From a virus, in IMG/VR virus record IMGVR_UViG_3300027706_000007, positions 1-64,000 of that record: a stretch of 64,000 nucleotides of DNA. One strand, written 5' to 3'. Each line of letters begins with the position of its first letter. Positions within the stretch are counted from its first letter, which is position 1. Both the position numbers and the translations under genes were made by a program. The notes beneath the pieces were generated by a model, which had not been told where the DNA came from, did not search any database, and saw only the letters and a list, made by a program, of their open reading frames with translations. Positions 7,872-16,389 of this stretch are shown in pieces.

Positions 7872-8675
7872 TTACTGCGTTTTTGGCTTGAATTTCGGAG
7901 CGAAATTAGAAATTTTGTTTGGGTCGAGTGGAACATTAGGTTCGGGCGCGGTCAATTGACGTTCTTCTGGCTCCGTAGACATTTCAGATGGTTGCGCGGG
8001 CGCGTCATTAGTCTCTTTTTGCTCATCGCGCAAATCTGGGCGCAAATCATATATGTTACAGCAGCCATCAGGCATATCAGGAATATTTATAGCGCGACAC
8101 CAGTATCCGGTGGGACTATCATCTTTATGTAGAAAATATTCGCAACTTGCACAGTTGAAATGCCCGTTCCAATCTTCTTTACCCTTAAACTCTGGCAACT
8201 CGGCATAGCCATATTCTTCAGCTTGTTTTATGTAATCGCCGCGCCCCGTTTCAGTTAGCACTTTGCGCGTAGCCTTCTTTACATATTCCCCATATTTACC
8301 GCCCTTTTTGCTAGGTTTTTTTGAAGGTTCAATTTTATTTGTTGGAACTTTTTCTTTTGGTTCTGGTTCAGGTTCTTGAATCATACTAGACGAAGTGCTA
8401 CCCGGTGTGGGCGTAAATCCATAATTAACATCAGTATCCAGTCCCTCAGCAGCCGAAGTATCACCCATGCTTGAGACTACTGGCTCTTCTTCTTTCTTTT
8501 TGTTTTTATGATTTTGCTTAAAGTGCTCAGTGGCAATAGCCGCAGCTTCCTCAAGCGTGTTTGGGAAAGCTGAAAAATCGTCTTCATCACATCGAATTAC
8601 ATAGTCATCTGACGCATCTTTATGGAAATATATATGAACCGGCCCCAAAGAATTTAGCCGAACCAATGAAGGCAT
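7872..8675 (-). CDS. Cys-rich protein with long disordered charged middle
   Basis: The product is 267 aa. Residues 1-55 are a compact domain. Residues about 60-130 are low-complexity Pro/Glu/Lys/Ser. Residues about 165-210 carry a Cys cluster (FNCASCEYF, then GYWCRAINIPDMPDGCCNIY) like the small iron- or zinc-binding CxxC..C..CC domains in many phage head-region proteins. The tail is again disordered and acidic. It is divergent from the connector gene at 8767. It may be a structural or scaffolding accessory; the metal is unknown. Confidence 0.5.
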   Translation of the reverse strand: MPSLVRLNSLGPVHIYFHKDASDDYVIRCDEDDFSAFPNTLEEAAAIATEHFKQNHKNKKKEEEPVVSSMGDTSAAEGLDTDVNYGFTPTPGSTSSSMIQEPEPEPKEKVPTNKIEPSKKPSKKGGKYGEYVKKATRKVLTETGRGDYIKQAEEYGYAELPEFKGKEDWNGHFNCASCEYFLHKDDSPTGYWCRAINIPDMPDGCCNIYDLRPDLRDEQKETNDAPAQPSEMSTEPEERQLTAPEPNVPLDPNKISNFAPKFKPKTQ

Positions 8676-8766
8676 ATATTTCGAATAAAAAATTTCGATT
8701 CATATAAACTTTGCTAAAATTGTGTACATAAAAAACCTTAAATAATGGAGCGCGTAAAAATATATC

Positions 8767-9243
8767 GTGTCCGATACAAATACAGTAGTATACACAGATG
8801 CCAGTTATGTCATACGTGAACTTAACTTACAGCAATCTACGACTGACCCTACACAATATTATGTCTGGCTCATTCCGACTAGTGTAGATACAATTAATCA
8901 ATTCGTTTTGCAAGCGAATGAGTATGCAACCGCATTATGGGGCGATTTGACATCGAACGAAACGTCATTTAAATTAGCGCGCCAATATGCCACAAAACTT
9001 GCAAGTTTGCGTTTGCTGCAAGAACAAGCATTAAATTGGCAAATATCGGGTATGCAGATGGGATTGGGAAATCTTACCATAAGTCGTTTAAACGCGTTAG
9101 AGCGCGCGCTAAAAGAAGTTAAACAGCGGCTTATGGAAGACCTTAATAAAATTTACACACTTCTCTCAGAAGTTGAAATGCACAACAATTATCAGCCACG
9201 TAATATCTATGAAGTTACGCACGGTTCCATGTACTGGGGTTGA
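8767..9243 (+). CDS. Probable head-tail adaptor (connector) protein
   Basis: The product is 158 aa. A short N-terminal strand region is followed by helices (DTINQFVLQANEYATALWG, FKLARQYATKLASLRLL, then a C-terminal helical segment with ALERALKEVKQRLMED). This all-helical form with a counted run of residues resembles gp6/gp15-type connectors. It begins at GTG (8767) with a CCTTAAATAA box at about 8733-8742. The next gene, a head-closure candidate, follows after 6 nt. Confidence 0.45.
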   Translation: MSDTNTVVYTDASYVIRELNLQQSTTDPTQYYVWLIPTSVDTINQFVLQANEYATALWGDLTSNETSFKLARQYATKLASLRLLQEQALNWQISGMQMGLGNLTISRLNALERALKEVKQRLMEDLNKIYTLLSEVEMHNNYQPRNIYEVTHGSMYWG

Positions 9244-9249
9244 TAGAAA

Positions 9250-9699
9250 ATGGCATCCATTCCAAATTTGGGGCCAGCCGCTTCAAATTTATCTGCTGCG
9301 GAAATAAATTATTTATTACTGTCATACAACCATTTTCTACAAACGCTCGGTACTACAATAACATATATGCAAGCAACATCTACTACAACTGATAGCTATT
9401 TACAGCCGGTCGTCAAATATAACTCATTCCAGATTCTGGCTCAAATAACGGACATTACCGAAAATGAGTATCAATATATGGAACCCGGTCTTGCGCCAGT
9501 TCACTATTGTAGTCTGTGGACAAATCAAGTTACTCCTCAAGTCGGCGACCATTTCATTTATAATCGAATAGAGTGGGAAATAAGAAACGTGTTTCCAGTT
9601 TACGCGGGTACAAATGCTATCATCTACTTTAGAACAATAGCTCGACGCGCTATTATAACTCCCAACTTAACTGCCGGCACAACTACACAGATGACTTAA
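9250..9699 (+). CDS. Probable head closure protein (gp16-like)
   Basis: The product is 149 aa. The second half is a small beta barrel with SLWTNQVTPQVGDHFIYN, then RIEWEIRNVFPVYAG and a final strand. The QVGDHFIYNRIEWEI pattern is typical of head-tail joining/stopper proteins, where it precedes strands that close the connector channel. It follows the connector gene by 6 nt, as in many siphovirus neck operons. A hairpin after the stop separates it from the leftward operon. Confidence 0.5.
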   Translation: MASIPNLGPAASNLSAAEINYLLLSYNHFLQTLGTTITYMQATSTTTDSYLQPVVKYNSFQILAQITDITENEYQYMEPGLAPVHYCSLWTNQVTPQVGDHFIYNRIEWEIRNVFPVYAGTNAIIYFRTIARRAIITPNLTAGTTTQMT

Positions 9700-9701
9700 G
9701 C

Positions 9702-9719
9702 CCCTTAATAACTTAGGGG
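9702..9719. terminator. Hairpin between convergent operons
   Basis: CCCCTTAATAACTTAGGGG can form a stem of CCCCTAA-type pairs with one bulge and a short loop. It lies between the stop of the head-closure gene (9699) and the end of the leftward operon (9713). It may separate transcription from both sides; there is no strong U tract. Confidence 0.35.
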
Positions 9720-9982
9720 GGTATGGTATCTTTTTCATCTTTCTTAGTTTCTAATTTTGTTATGCGTTCTTCTAGTTTTTTAAATAATTGAAGGAAATCT
9801 AAATCATATTTTATCTTTATCGTGGTTTTTAGGAGATTTAATTGACTCTGAGTAGTCTTATCTAGACGCTCGCTCGCTAAAATGCGCTGAATCCTTTCTA
9901 GCAATTTTGCTTGGTCTTCTGGTTTGGATAAATCCAAATCCTCAATCTCGACTAGCGGGCCGGTATTTTCTATATCTGCCAT
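9713..9982 (-). CDS. Small coiled-coil protein, last gene of the terminase operon
   Basis: The product is 89 aa from the ATG at 9982; an in-frame TTG at 9988 is an alternative. It is almost wholly helical, with an acidic N-terminus and a C-terminal heptad-like segment (LFKKLEERITKLETKK). Function unknown. Position at the end of the leftward terminase operon would suit a packaging or head accessory role. Confidence 0.5.
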   Translation of the reverse strand: MADIENTGPLVEIEDLDLSKPEDQAKLLERIQRILASERLDKTTQSQLNLLKTTIKIKYDLDFLQLFKKLEERITKLETKKDEKDTIPP

Positions 9983-10009
9983 AGTCAATTACCTTAGATG
10001 ATGTTTTGC

Positions 10010-10363
10010 TTAGAATTCTTCGTCATCATCCTCATCGTCGCTATTGCCATTTCCAGCATCTTCTCCGTCAAATAGCGATGGTACACCATAGAGTCTATCA
10101 TCAGATTCCGATGTCGAGTTAAGCATTGGGTCATCTTGGATTACCGAGGGCGCGGAAGATTCTGGCGGAACGTATGTACCCTGAAATGCTTCTGGGGGTG
10201 CATCAACAACAGTTAGTATAATCTGGCGCGTTTCAGGTTTGACTTCAATGGAAACGTCAACCGGGGTCGTTTTTGTTAGTCCCGGTAAGATTTGTCTGAG
10301 CAATGATGCCCGTATTGATACAATTCGCGTTGCCGCGTGTCCTACACTTACTAATTTTACCAT
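10010..10363 (-). CDS. Small protein with acidic C-terminal tail ending in Phe
   Basis: The product is 117 aa. Residues 1-63 are a beta-rich domain (MVKLVSVGHAATRIVSIRAS, then VDVSIEVKPETRQIILTVVD). The rest is a flexible acidic tail ending GNSDDEDDDEEF. A disordered acidic tail capped by an aromatic residue is the hallmark of viral and bacterial ssDNA-binding proteins, where it recruits partners. An SSB role is only suggested; the folded domain is short for an OB fold. Confidence 0.45.
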   Translation of the reverse strand: MVKLVSVGHAATRIVSIRASLLRQILPGLTKTTPVDVSIEVKPETRQIILTVVDAPPEAFQGTYVPPESSAPSVIQDDPMLNSTSESDDRLYGVPSLFDGEDAGNGNSDDEDDDEEF

Positions 10364-10411
10364 AAGAGAGGGGTTTATAGAGTTATATATAAAGTTTACC
10401 GAAAAAATTTA

Positions 10412-10675
10412 TCAAATCTTGGTTGGATTCCACAAATCTCTTTGTAAATCTGTCGGAGTTTTACCTAATATATCCATTCTTTGTGCCCATTCTCTATAAC
10501 TTACTTTATCTACGGGTTTTATTTTTGAAGTAATTAAAGCACCGCACCATGGACAGCGTAAAATACCTTCTACCGCACCGTATTTACCCCACCGAAATAT
10601 ATTTTGGCATACTGGGCATCTGAAAAATTCATAACGAGATATTTCTAAATTATAGAGTCCGGCTACGGTTCCCAT
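10412..10675 (-). CDS. Zinc-ribbon protein
   Basis: The product is 87 aa with two CxxC pairs (FFRCPVCQNIF and LRCPWCGALI) about 21 residues apart, making a zinc ribbon. A helical C-terminus (YREWAQRMDILG) follows. Its ATG (10675) abuts the stop of the membrane-protein gene at 10676. Role unknown. Confidence 0.55.
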   Translation of the reverse strand: MGTVAGLYNLEISRYEFFRCPVCQNIFRWGKYGAVEGILRCPWCGALITSKIKPVDKVSYREWAQRMDILGKTPTDLQRDLWNPTKI

Positions 10676-11110
10676 TTACCGTATATTTTGTAATACTTGA
10701 CTTATAAGTTTATCTATTGTTGCTCGGTCTAGTTTCGAAATGGTATCATCATCAAGTCCGTATGCAATATTTAACAATCTAAATAAACTATCTTTATAGT
10801 TTCCCTTAATCGCTAAATCTTGAACTTCTAATATCGCAAAAGGAGTAAGGGGTTTAGGTCGCATAACCCAAAATCGCGCAGGTTTAATTAGCCCATAATA
10901 AAGAAAAATTATAGCTACAATAATAGGAACATATAGAAAATCAAATGGAATTACTCTTAAAGATGATAATAACATTATTATCTCAGAGATAATTACCAAA
11001 ATTGCAGAATAAACGTAAGGTTTAACCAAAAAAGGTGCGCGAATTTTGGGAAACTTCATCGTTATGCTCCAGCCCGTTTTCGGACGCGTCGATGTTTGGT
11101 CGTTGCTCAT
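10676..11110 (-). CDS. Membrane protein with two transmembrane segments
   Basis: The product is 144 aa. Hydrophobic segments lie at about residues 33-53 (YSAILVIISEIIMLLSSL) and 57-77 (FLYVPIIVAIIFLYYGLI). They are followed by a soluble helical domain of about 65 residues. Its start overlaps the end of the preceding gene by 89 nt in another frame, an unusually long overlap. Function unknown. Confidence 0.5.
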   Translation of the reverse strand: MSNDQTSTRPKTGWSITMKFPKIRAPFLVKPYVYSAILVIISEIIMLLSSLRVIPFDFLYVPIIVAIIFLYYGLIKPARFWVMRPKPLTPFAILEVQDLAIKGNYKDSLFRLLNIAYGLDDDTISKLDRATIDKLISQVLQNIR

Positions 11111-11426
11111 AAAAGTCTATTCTGAAAAACTTATGTGACAATAATAAACATTTCGCATAAAACGCGGGAGACATATATATACCCATTGGCGACTGTCGTA
11201 GATATTCTGTATTGTATAATACAAAATATCCGTTAGAGTCGGGTATTTTAGCGATTAAACCCAATTCTTCAAGATAATTTAATTCTTTTTTAGAGAGAGT
11301 GGGTAATTTCTCTTCGAGAAGGAGCATCGTCTTGATAAAATTTTGGTCTTTTTTAGGCAGGAGAGCTAAAAGATTTACAATACTAGCCGGTAAATATCGT
11401 AAAGGTGGCTTTTTGGAAGCAGTCAA
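11022..11426 (-). CDS. Winged-helix-like small protein
   Basis: The product is 134 aa from a TTG at 11426 that overlaps the upstream stop (TTGA). Residues about 15-75 look like a winged helix-turn-helix: helices DQNFIKTMLLLEEKL and SKKELNYLEELGLIAKI, then a wing (SNGYFVLYNTEYL). This could be a DNA-binding accessory of packaging or a regulator. The last 89 nt overlap the membrane-protein gene. Confidence 0.4.
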   Translation of the reverse strand: MTASKKPPLRYLPASIVNLLALLPKKDQNFIKTMLLLEEKLPTLSKKELNYLEELGLIAKIPDSNGYFVLYNTEYLRQSPMGIYMSPAFYAKCLLLSHKFFRIDFYEQRPNIDASENGLEHNDEVSQNSRTFFG

Positions 11427-11743
11427 TCCTTATCAACTTTGGATTTTGGTTTTGTTGTTTCCATCGATTCCTGCATACTATAAGGCGAAGGCATGCGCAC
11501 AACCCATGGCAACTCAGATGAAGTATCTTGCGGCTTTTCAGCTTCTGTTGCCACTTTGACCGGAACATCCAACGCAAGCAAGAGTTCATTTATTGCTTGC
11601 TCTTGGATTGCAGCCACCGCCTGAGCTAGCTTTTGATTGTTGTAAGTGTTACGCGAGATTTTGGAGTTCTCCAAAAGTTCTAAGATTTTAGCATATTCCC
11701 TAAAGTTATTCAGATGTTCTGCCTGCTTTCTATTTATAGACAT
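11423..11743 (-). CDS. Small helical protein upstream of the winged-helix gene
   Basis: The product is 106 aa. Residues 1-60 are helical and charged, the rest Pro/Ser/Lys-rich and probably disordered. It is one of the operon genes after the large terminase. A small terminase subunit might be expected here, but nothing identifies it as one. A CATTTATATATAG box lies upstream at about 11763-11776 on the minus strand. Confidence 0.45.
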   Translation of the reverse strand: MSINRKQAEHLNNFREYAKILELLENSKISRNTYNNQKLAQAVAAIQEQAINELLLALDVPVKVATEAEKPQDTSSELPWVVRMPSPYSMQESMETTKPKSKVDKD

Positions 11744-11788
11744 ATAATGTCGTGATATTACTTACTATATATAAATGTTTCCATACTT

Positions 11789-12607
11789 TTAATATTCAAA
11801 AGTCGGCAAAGTTTGGCGCTTCGTATCTGCATAATCGTTTTCGCTGGTTTTTATATCATCCGGGGAATTTTCAAAAGGATTTGCATTACGAATTGGATAG
11901 TTATAATTTTGAGGAATTGAATTTACTGCAATATGTTCTGGCATCCAGTCATTCGTTCCCCGAATTTCTTCTGTTTTCTCTTGAGTTTGCACCGTTTCAG
12001 ATGCCGGTTCTAACCCAGTTTGTGGGGGAACTTTTGTCACATTTTTGCGGTTGTATACAGAATCTAAAAGTGAACTGAAACTATCCAGAAAGTCTGTATT
12101 AGGCCCGACCGAACCCTGAACAAAATCGGATGCTCCATTATTATATTGAATATTTGCATACGCGGAACCTGCATGTATGTTATAGTTATCAGCAATTTTC
12201 AATAACATCGATTGTATTGTTTCAATCGCGTCCATAATTTGCTCGCCATCTCCATAAAGCGATATATTAAATGTATATAGAATTCCCTGACCTTTCGCGG
12301 GTCTGCGCTGAATAGTAGCATTTGGGTCAAACTTCTTCAGTATGTTATAAAATAATTCAGCGTGTTTATCTTGGCGAGACGGCACCGCGCCGAGCCATTC
12401 ATCGTAAATCCAAATTTCCCAATTTTCTAGAGCGTATGAGATTTTTTTACCAGTAGCGGGTTTCATCTCTGGGATGGCGGGAGTTTCTTCAGGCCCTTTA
12501 GGTTGAGTCGGTTTTTGTGGAGAATCCTTCCCTTCTGACGGTAATTCTGTTCGATTTTCCGTCTCAAAAGTCTGAGAAGGTACTTGTGGCGTGCCCGCAT
12601 TACTCAT
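11789..12607 (-). CDS. Unknown protein following the large terminase
   Basis: The product is 272 aa. Residues 1-50 are Pro/Thr/Glu-rich and disordered. Residues about 55-150 form an alpha/beta domain (ALENWEIWIYDEWLGAVPS, LFYNILKKFDPNATIQ, ILYTFNISLYGDGEQIMDAI). The C-terminal 120 residues are again disordered and polar. No family is recognised. A TATA box (AATTTATATATCGG, about 12632-12645) supports the ATG. It may be a packaging or prohead accessory. Confidence 0.5.
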   Translation of the reverse strand: MSNAGTPQVPSQTFETENRTELPSEGKDSPQKPTQPKGPEETPAIPEMKPATGKKISYALENWEIWIYDEWLGAVPSRQDKHAELFYNILKKFDPNATIQRRPAKGQGILYTFNISLYGDGEQIMDAIETIQSMLLKIADNYNIHAGSAYANIQYNNGASDFVQGSVGPNTDFLDSFSSLLDSVYNRKNVTKVPPQTGLEPASETVQTQEKTEEIRGTNDWMPEHIAVNSIPQNYNYPIRNANPFENSPDDIKTSENDYADTKRQTLPTFEY

Positions 12608-12670
12608 ATAACTCTCGTATAAAGAAACCGATATATAAATTTTTCATGGTAATAAAGACTTTTTCATATA

Positions 12671-14275
12671 TCACTCATAGTTCGTAAACGCGATATATTG
12701 AGAAATATCATTTGAAATATCGAAGCGTACTAGCTCCCATCCAGTTAGAGCGAAACTAAGAGACATAAGTGTATCGTCAGTCATTCCGGTATCTTTTTTC
12801 CATAACTTCTTCCCAGTTGTTTCGTTTTGCTCCGGATAAACGGACATAAAATCACGAATAATTGACGTTCGTATCTCTTCATTTGGTTCATTATAAAATC
12901 GCACTTTATTTTTGGATAACATATCAAAAGTCTGGTCTATTATCCATGTTTTATCTGCGTAAATTAGAAGTCCCTGTGCCGTTGGCTCCGTTTTTATTGG
13001 CGTTCTAAATGAGCCGAGCCGAATTGTCGATAATTTCGACCCTATTCGTTTATAGAGGTCTGCATTCAGATAGAAGCCTTCTCCTTCATCTGCGATTACT
13101 GTAGTCACTGGAGTAGTTTCAATGAGTTGTAAAATGCGTTTATAATGTTCTGTCACATCAGGCACTGATATCCGTTCACAATTCAAAACATCAAAAGCCC
13201 AATCTCCTTCAAGAGTAGGTCGGGGCCTTATTAATACCCACGTTGTTGTACTTTTCTTTCCGCTGCCCCAATCTATGCCTGCGATGAGAATATCGCCAGT
13301 TTCAAATGCGTTACGAGGTAGCATGGGGTCGAAGAGACTCCACAAACCGGAGATTGTTATAGGATTTCCAACGCCTTCATAAAATTCGCCCATTACTTCA
13401 TTTAACCACTGCTGTTTTGACATAGTTTTGCGTTTCTCTTCGAAATCGCGCTCCGTGAGCCACACACCCAAACCGAGATACTGTGACAAATGATATCCCG
13501 AGAATACGGGGTCTTGGATATCATTTGTTGGAACCCATTTCCCATTGCGCCATTCTTTTTTATCGCTTAAATTCCAATATTCTTCATAGCGCGTCTTCGA
13601 AAGTTTTGGTGTACCTAAAATCCATAAACGATGCAATGAAGAGTGTGAAAGTACCTCTCGCGCAGCACCGAGCGCGTCCGCGTTTATGTCTTGGAACTCA
13701 TCAAGCACGAGCGCATTTGCAGAATAACCTCGTATCGCATCTAAATTTCCATATGCAGAATAAATGTGTATAGTTGAATCTCCCAGTTTGATGTTGTGCA
13801 CATTTGAATCACGTCCAAGAAGCGGTTTTAATTTTGGAGATTTCATTATAGTACGTAAAAGCCTTTCTTTACTGAAATATTTCGCTTTTTCTTGGTCGCT
13901 CGACGTGTATATGTAGAAGCCCGGATATTTTAGCGCGTGATATAAAAGCTGATTTACGATATATGTAGACATCTCGACCTGTCGCCCTTTCACGAGTACT
14001 ATATTTTGGGACGTATCATCATAAAGCGGAATAAGATATTCGCGCCCACGGAACCAATCGGCTTGTGTGAGTTCGCGTCCAGTGAGTCTATCATATTTCT
14101 CTGGTATGGCTACATTTTTAAGCGTAAAAATTGAAGGAGATGCTAAATCAAACTCTTCACTTAACTGTTCTGCATCTTTTAATAGCTTTTTCTGCTCTTC
14201 TTGCTTGGTTTGCTCTTCAAGTTTGGAAATTTTCTCGTCCAAGCGCTTAACCATGTAATTATACGCGTTGCTCAC
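12671..14275 (-). CDS. Large terminase subunit, DNA-packaging ATPase/nuclease
   Basis: About 534 aa from the GTG at 14275; the open frame runs to 14299, but the TATA box at 14297-14308 favours GTG. The ATPase domain has a deviant Walker A (KGRQVEMST), without the usual lysine before S/T, and Walker B (ANALVLDEFQDI). It also has a coupling motif (WILGTPKLS). The RNase H-like nuclease domain shows the three acidic sites: IAGIDWGSGKK, VIADEGEGF and MTDDTLMSLSFAL. It cuts concatemeric DNA and drives it through the portal. It is the first gene of a leftward operon ending near 9.7 kb. The product has a charged coiled coil at the N-terminus. Confidence 0.9.
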   Translation of the reverse strand: MSNAYNYMVKRLDEKISKLEEQTKQEEQKKLLKDAEQLSEEFDLASPSIFTLKNVAIPEKYDRLTGRELTQADWFRGREYLIPLYDDTSQNIVLVKGRQVEMSTYIVNQLLYHALKYPGFYIYTSSDQEKAKYFSKERLLRTIMKSPKLKPLLGRDSNVHNIKLGDSTIHIYSAYGNLDAIRGYSANALVLDEFQDINADALGAAREVLSHSSLHRLWILGTPKLSKTRYEEYWNLSDKKEWRNGKWVPTNDIQDPVFSGYHLSQYLGLGVWLTERDFEEKRKTMSKQQWLNEVMGEFYEGVGNPITISGLWSLFDPMLPRNAFETGDILIAGIDWGSGKKSTTTWVLIRPRPTLEGDWAFDVLNCERISVPDVTEHYKRILQLIETTPVTTVIADEGEGFYLNADLYKRIGSKLSTIRLGSFRTPIKTEPTAQGLLIYADKTWIIDQTFDMLSKNKVRFYNEPNEEIRTSIIRDFMSVYPEQNETTGKKLWKKDTGMTDDTLMSLSFALTGWELVRFDISNDISQYIAFTNYE

Positions 14276-14296
14276 GCCCACTAATGAAAGCACGCA

Positions 14297-14334
14297 CATA
14301 TAAAAATATTTTTATTAGAAGGAATCTTTAAATA
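14297..14334. promoter_or_regulatory. Divergent promoter pair between terminase and metalloprotease-like gene
   Basis: CATATAAAAATA at 14297-14308 reads as a TATA box for the leftward terminase gene, about 27 nt before its GTG. CTTTAAATAC at 14326-14335 lies about 29 nt before the rightward ATG at 14359. Confidence 0.55.
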
Positions 14335-14358
14335 CTAAAAATAAAATATCCAAAATTA

Positions 14359-16386
14359 ATGACTAAAATAATTAGAGAAATTAAACGCGAGACAAACGTA
14401 ACACAAACAACGAGTGGATTGGCAACTTACAATGGAGGGCCACTTTGGCAAACGGGATATAAATGGATAAATATATTTTGGGGTTCTTTCTGGAACGCGC
14501 CAAAAGATTTCACTACCGCACAAGTAGATAAGGCGGTCGCGGATATAGCAACAGACCACTCATACTGGGGAGGTTTACAGGAATATGGAGCATCTGGTGG
14601 AGATATGGGCTACGGTGTATTTGGTAATTCATATATAATTTCACAAGACCCTCCCACAACCATTGATGATAGTGCAATTGGGCCACAGATAAAACAGTGG
14701 GTTGTGTCCGGTACAGTTGCTGACGTAAATGAGAAAGGCGCTTACAACATCTTTTTCCCGCCCGGAGTTACAATAACGTTGCAGGGTTCGTCAAGCTGTT
14801 CCGTCTTTTGCGATTTTCATAACTTCTATAATGATGGCACTAAAAATTATTATTATACAGTTGAACCCTATCCGTGCACGCTTGGTTGCAATCAATGTAC
14901 GGTATCTGCATTTGATACGTTGACACAAGGACTTAGTGAGGAGATGTGTATTTTACCAGAAGAAATTTTGCTTGGTGATAATAAACCGATTTCAGAATAT
15001 GAAATAGGAGATAAAATTGTTGGAATGTCTGGATTGGATACAGTTATAGCTAAATTTAACAGACAATATGATGGAGAACTTATTTCTATTAAAGCACATG
15101 GTATGTTACCTATTATATGTACACCAAATCATCCAATTCTAACTATCGGGGGAATTACCCCAACAAATCATTCAAAACCAATAAGTTACTCTACACCAGA
15201 ATGGAAACATGCAGAATTATTGAAAGAAAAACATACAAACATTAGCGGGAATTATTTATTACTTCCTATAATAGAAGGGGATATAGAAGTTAAAGAAATA
15301 TCATTAGAAAAGTATTTTGAAAATACGGCGCTACTTAAAGCATTAACTATAACAGGAACAACAACACAATTTCCTCTTAATGAAGATACTGCTTGGTTTC
15401 TTGGCTTATATGTTGCTGAAGGCTCAGCAAATTTCAATGATGTTACTCTCGCTTTACATGAAAAAGAAATAGATATTGCAAATAAAGTAAAACTATTATT
15501 AAATAGCTTAGGATACAGAGTTACAATATCTCCAATTAAAAATACTCATGCAATAAGAGTATATATTGGTTCAAGGCATTTGTCTTCTTTCTTAGAAGAG
15601 TTCTGTGGAAAGGGAGCTTTACATAAAAAGATACCTGATTTCATCTTGTATCATAAGAATTTATCCTTAGTACGCGCATTTTTGAACGGATATATTGATG
15701 GTGATGGTTGCCGCTATGTTACCCGAAAGAAATATAAACAAATAATCGTTGAAACTGTCTCTAAAGTTCTAGCATTACAATTACAGTTAGCTTTTGCTCG
15801 ATTGGGGCAATTTTTAGCATTGAGAAAAGGAAAGAAAGGTAAGGAACAATATATTATGGGTCGCCTTTGTCATACACACGATTCTTATCAAGGCTTACTT
15901 TCTAACACAAGTAAAGTAAAGAAAGTAGATAAATATCTTATTTCGCCAATATTATCGATAAAAAGGATACCCTATAAGGGTCAAGTTCGCAACGTTGAAA
16001 CAACAACACACACATATTTAGTATCTAATGCAATAGTACATAATTGTGAGTTGGCTACTGATATGCAGCCCGGCTATGGTTGGGTAATAGGTAATGAAGA
16101 AATTTGCGATTATTGCGATTCCCACTTCGTTTGCCATCAAATCAACTCTGGAGAATATGTAAATGCGTGGTACAGTGGCAAATATAATACTTGTTGGACA
16201 CCAAACTGGCCTCCTTCGAGTCCGTCTCCGCCTCCCCCTTCAACATGCCCAATAGCCAAAATATTTACAGGTACGTATAATACCTTCGCGAAACTTCTTC
16301 ATCGTAAAACGCGATTATTTGCAGTTGTACCAGATGACGTAAAAAATGAAATAGAGAAAGACGATGATTGCGATTGCAATAAGTGA
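14359..16386 (+). CDS. EXO/PHI-1-like metalloprotease homologue interrupted by an intein
   Basis: The precursor is 675 aa; removing the intein (residues 197-562) leaves 309 aa. The extein shows YNGGPLWQTGYKWINIFWGS, FFPPGVTITLQGSSS, CSVFCDFHNF, then ATDMQPGYGWVIGNEE, CDYCDSHF and VNAWYSGKYNTCW. This order matches the EXO/PHI-1 metalloprotease-like family, where a SHELAEAVTDP-type motif (HExxE) binds metal. Here the spliced site reads SEEMCELATD: the first His is Glu, so metal binding may be lost. The C-terminus has a Pro-rich linker and a Lys-rich segment. Role in the virus is unknown; surface or lysis functions are possible. TATA at 14326. Confidence 0.6.
   Translation: MTKIIREIKRETNVTQTTSGLATYNGGPLWQTGYKWINIFWGSFWNAPKDFTTAQVDKAVADIATDHSYWGGLQEYGASGGDMGYGVFGNSYIISQDPPTTIDDSAIGPQIKQWVVSGTVADVNEKGAYNIFFPPGVTITLQGSSSCSVFCDFHNFYNDGTKNYYYTVEPYPCTLGCNQCTVSAFDTLTQGLSEEMCILPEEILLGDNKPISEYEIGDKIVGMSGLDTVIAKFNRQYDGELISIKAHGMLPIICTPNHPILTIGGITPTNHSKPISYSTPEWKHAELLKEKHTNISGNYLLLPIIEGDIEVKEISLEKYFENTALLKALTITGTTTQFPLNEDTAWFLGLYVAEGSANFNDVTLALHEKEIDIANKVKLLLNSLGYRVTISPIKNTHAIRVYIGSRHLSSFLEEFCGKGALHKKIPDFILYHKNLSLVRAFLNGYIDGDGCRYVTRKKYKQIIVETVSKVLALQLQLAFARLGQFLALRKGKKGKEQYIMGRLCHTHDSYQGLLSNTSKVKKVDKYLISPILSIKRIPYKGQVRNVETTTHTYLVSNAIVHNCELATDMQPGYGWVIGNEEICDYCDSHFVCHQINSGEYVNAWYSGKYNTCWTPNWPPSSPSPPPPSTCPIAKIFTGTYNTFAKLLHRKTRLFAVVPDDVKNEIEKDDDCDCNK
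14947..16044 (+). mobile_element. Intein with LAGLIDADG homing endonuclease
   Basis: This 366-aa in-frame insertion begins with Cys (CILPEEILLGDNKPISEYEI) and has block B (MLPIICTPNHPIL). Two LAGLIDADG-type motifs follow (WFLGLYVAEGSANF and FLNGYIDGDG). It ends with block F/G (THTYLVSNAIVHN) before Cys+1. All residues for class 1 splicing are present. Composition differs from the host gene: GCGC strings are nearly absent. It sits in the HExxE-like motif of the host protein, the usual preference of inteins for active sites. Confidence 0.93.
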
Positions 16387-16389
16387 GAA

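Noticed and set aside
9702-9719. Hairpin as attachment site
   Set aside because: It lacks a second copy and integrase gene; intergenic terminator is simpler.
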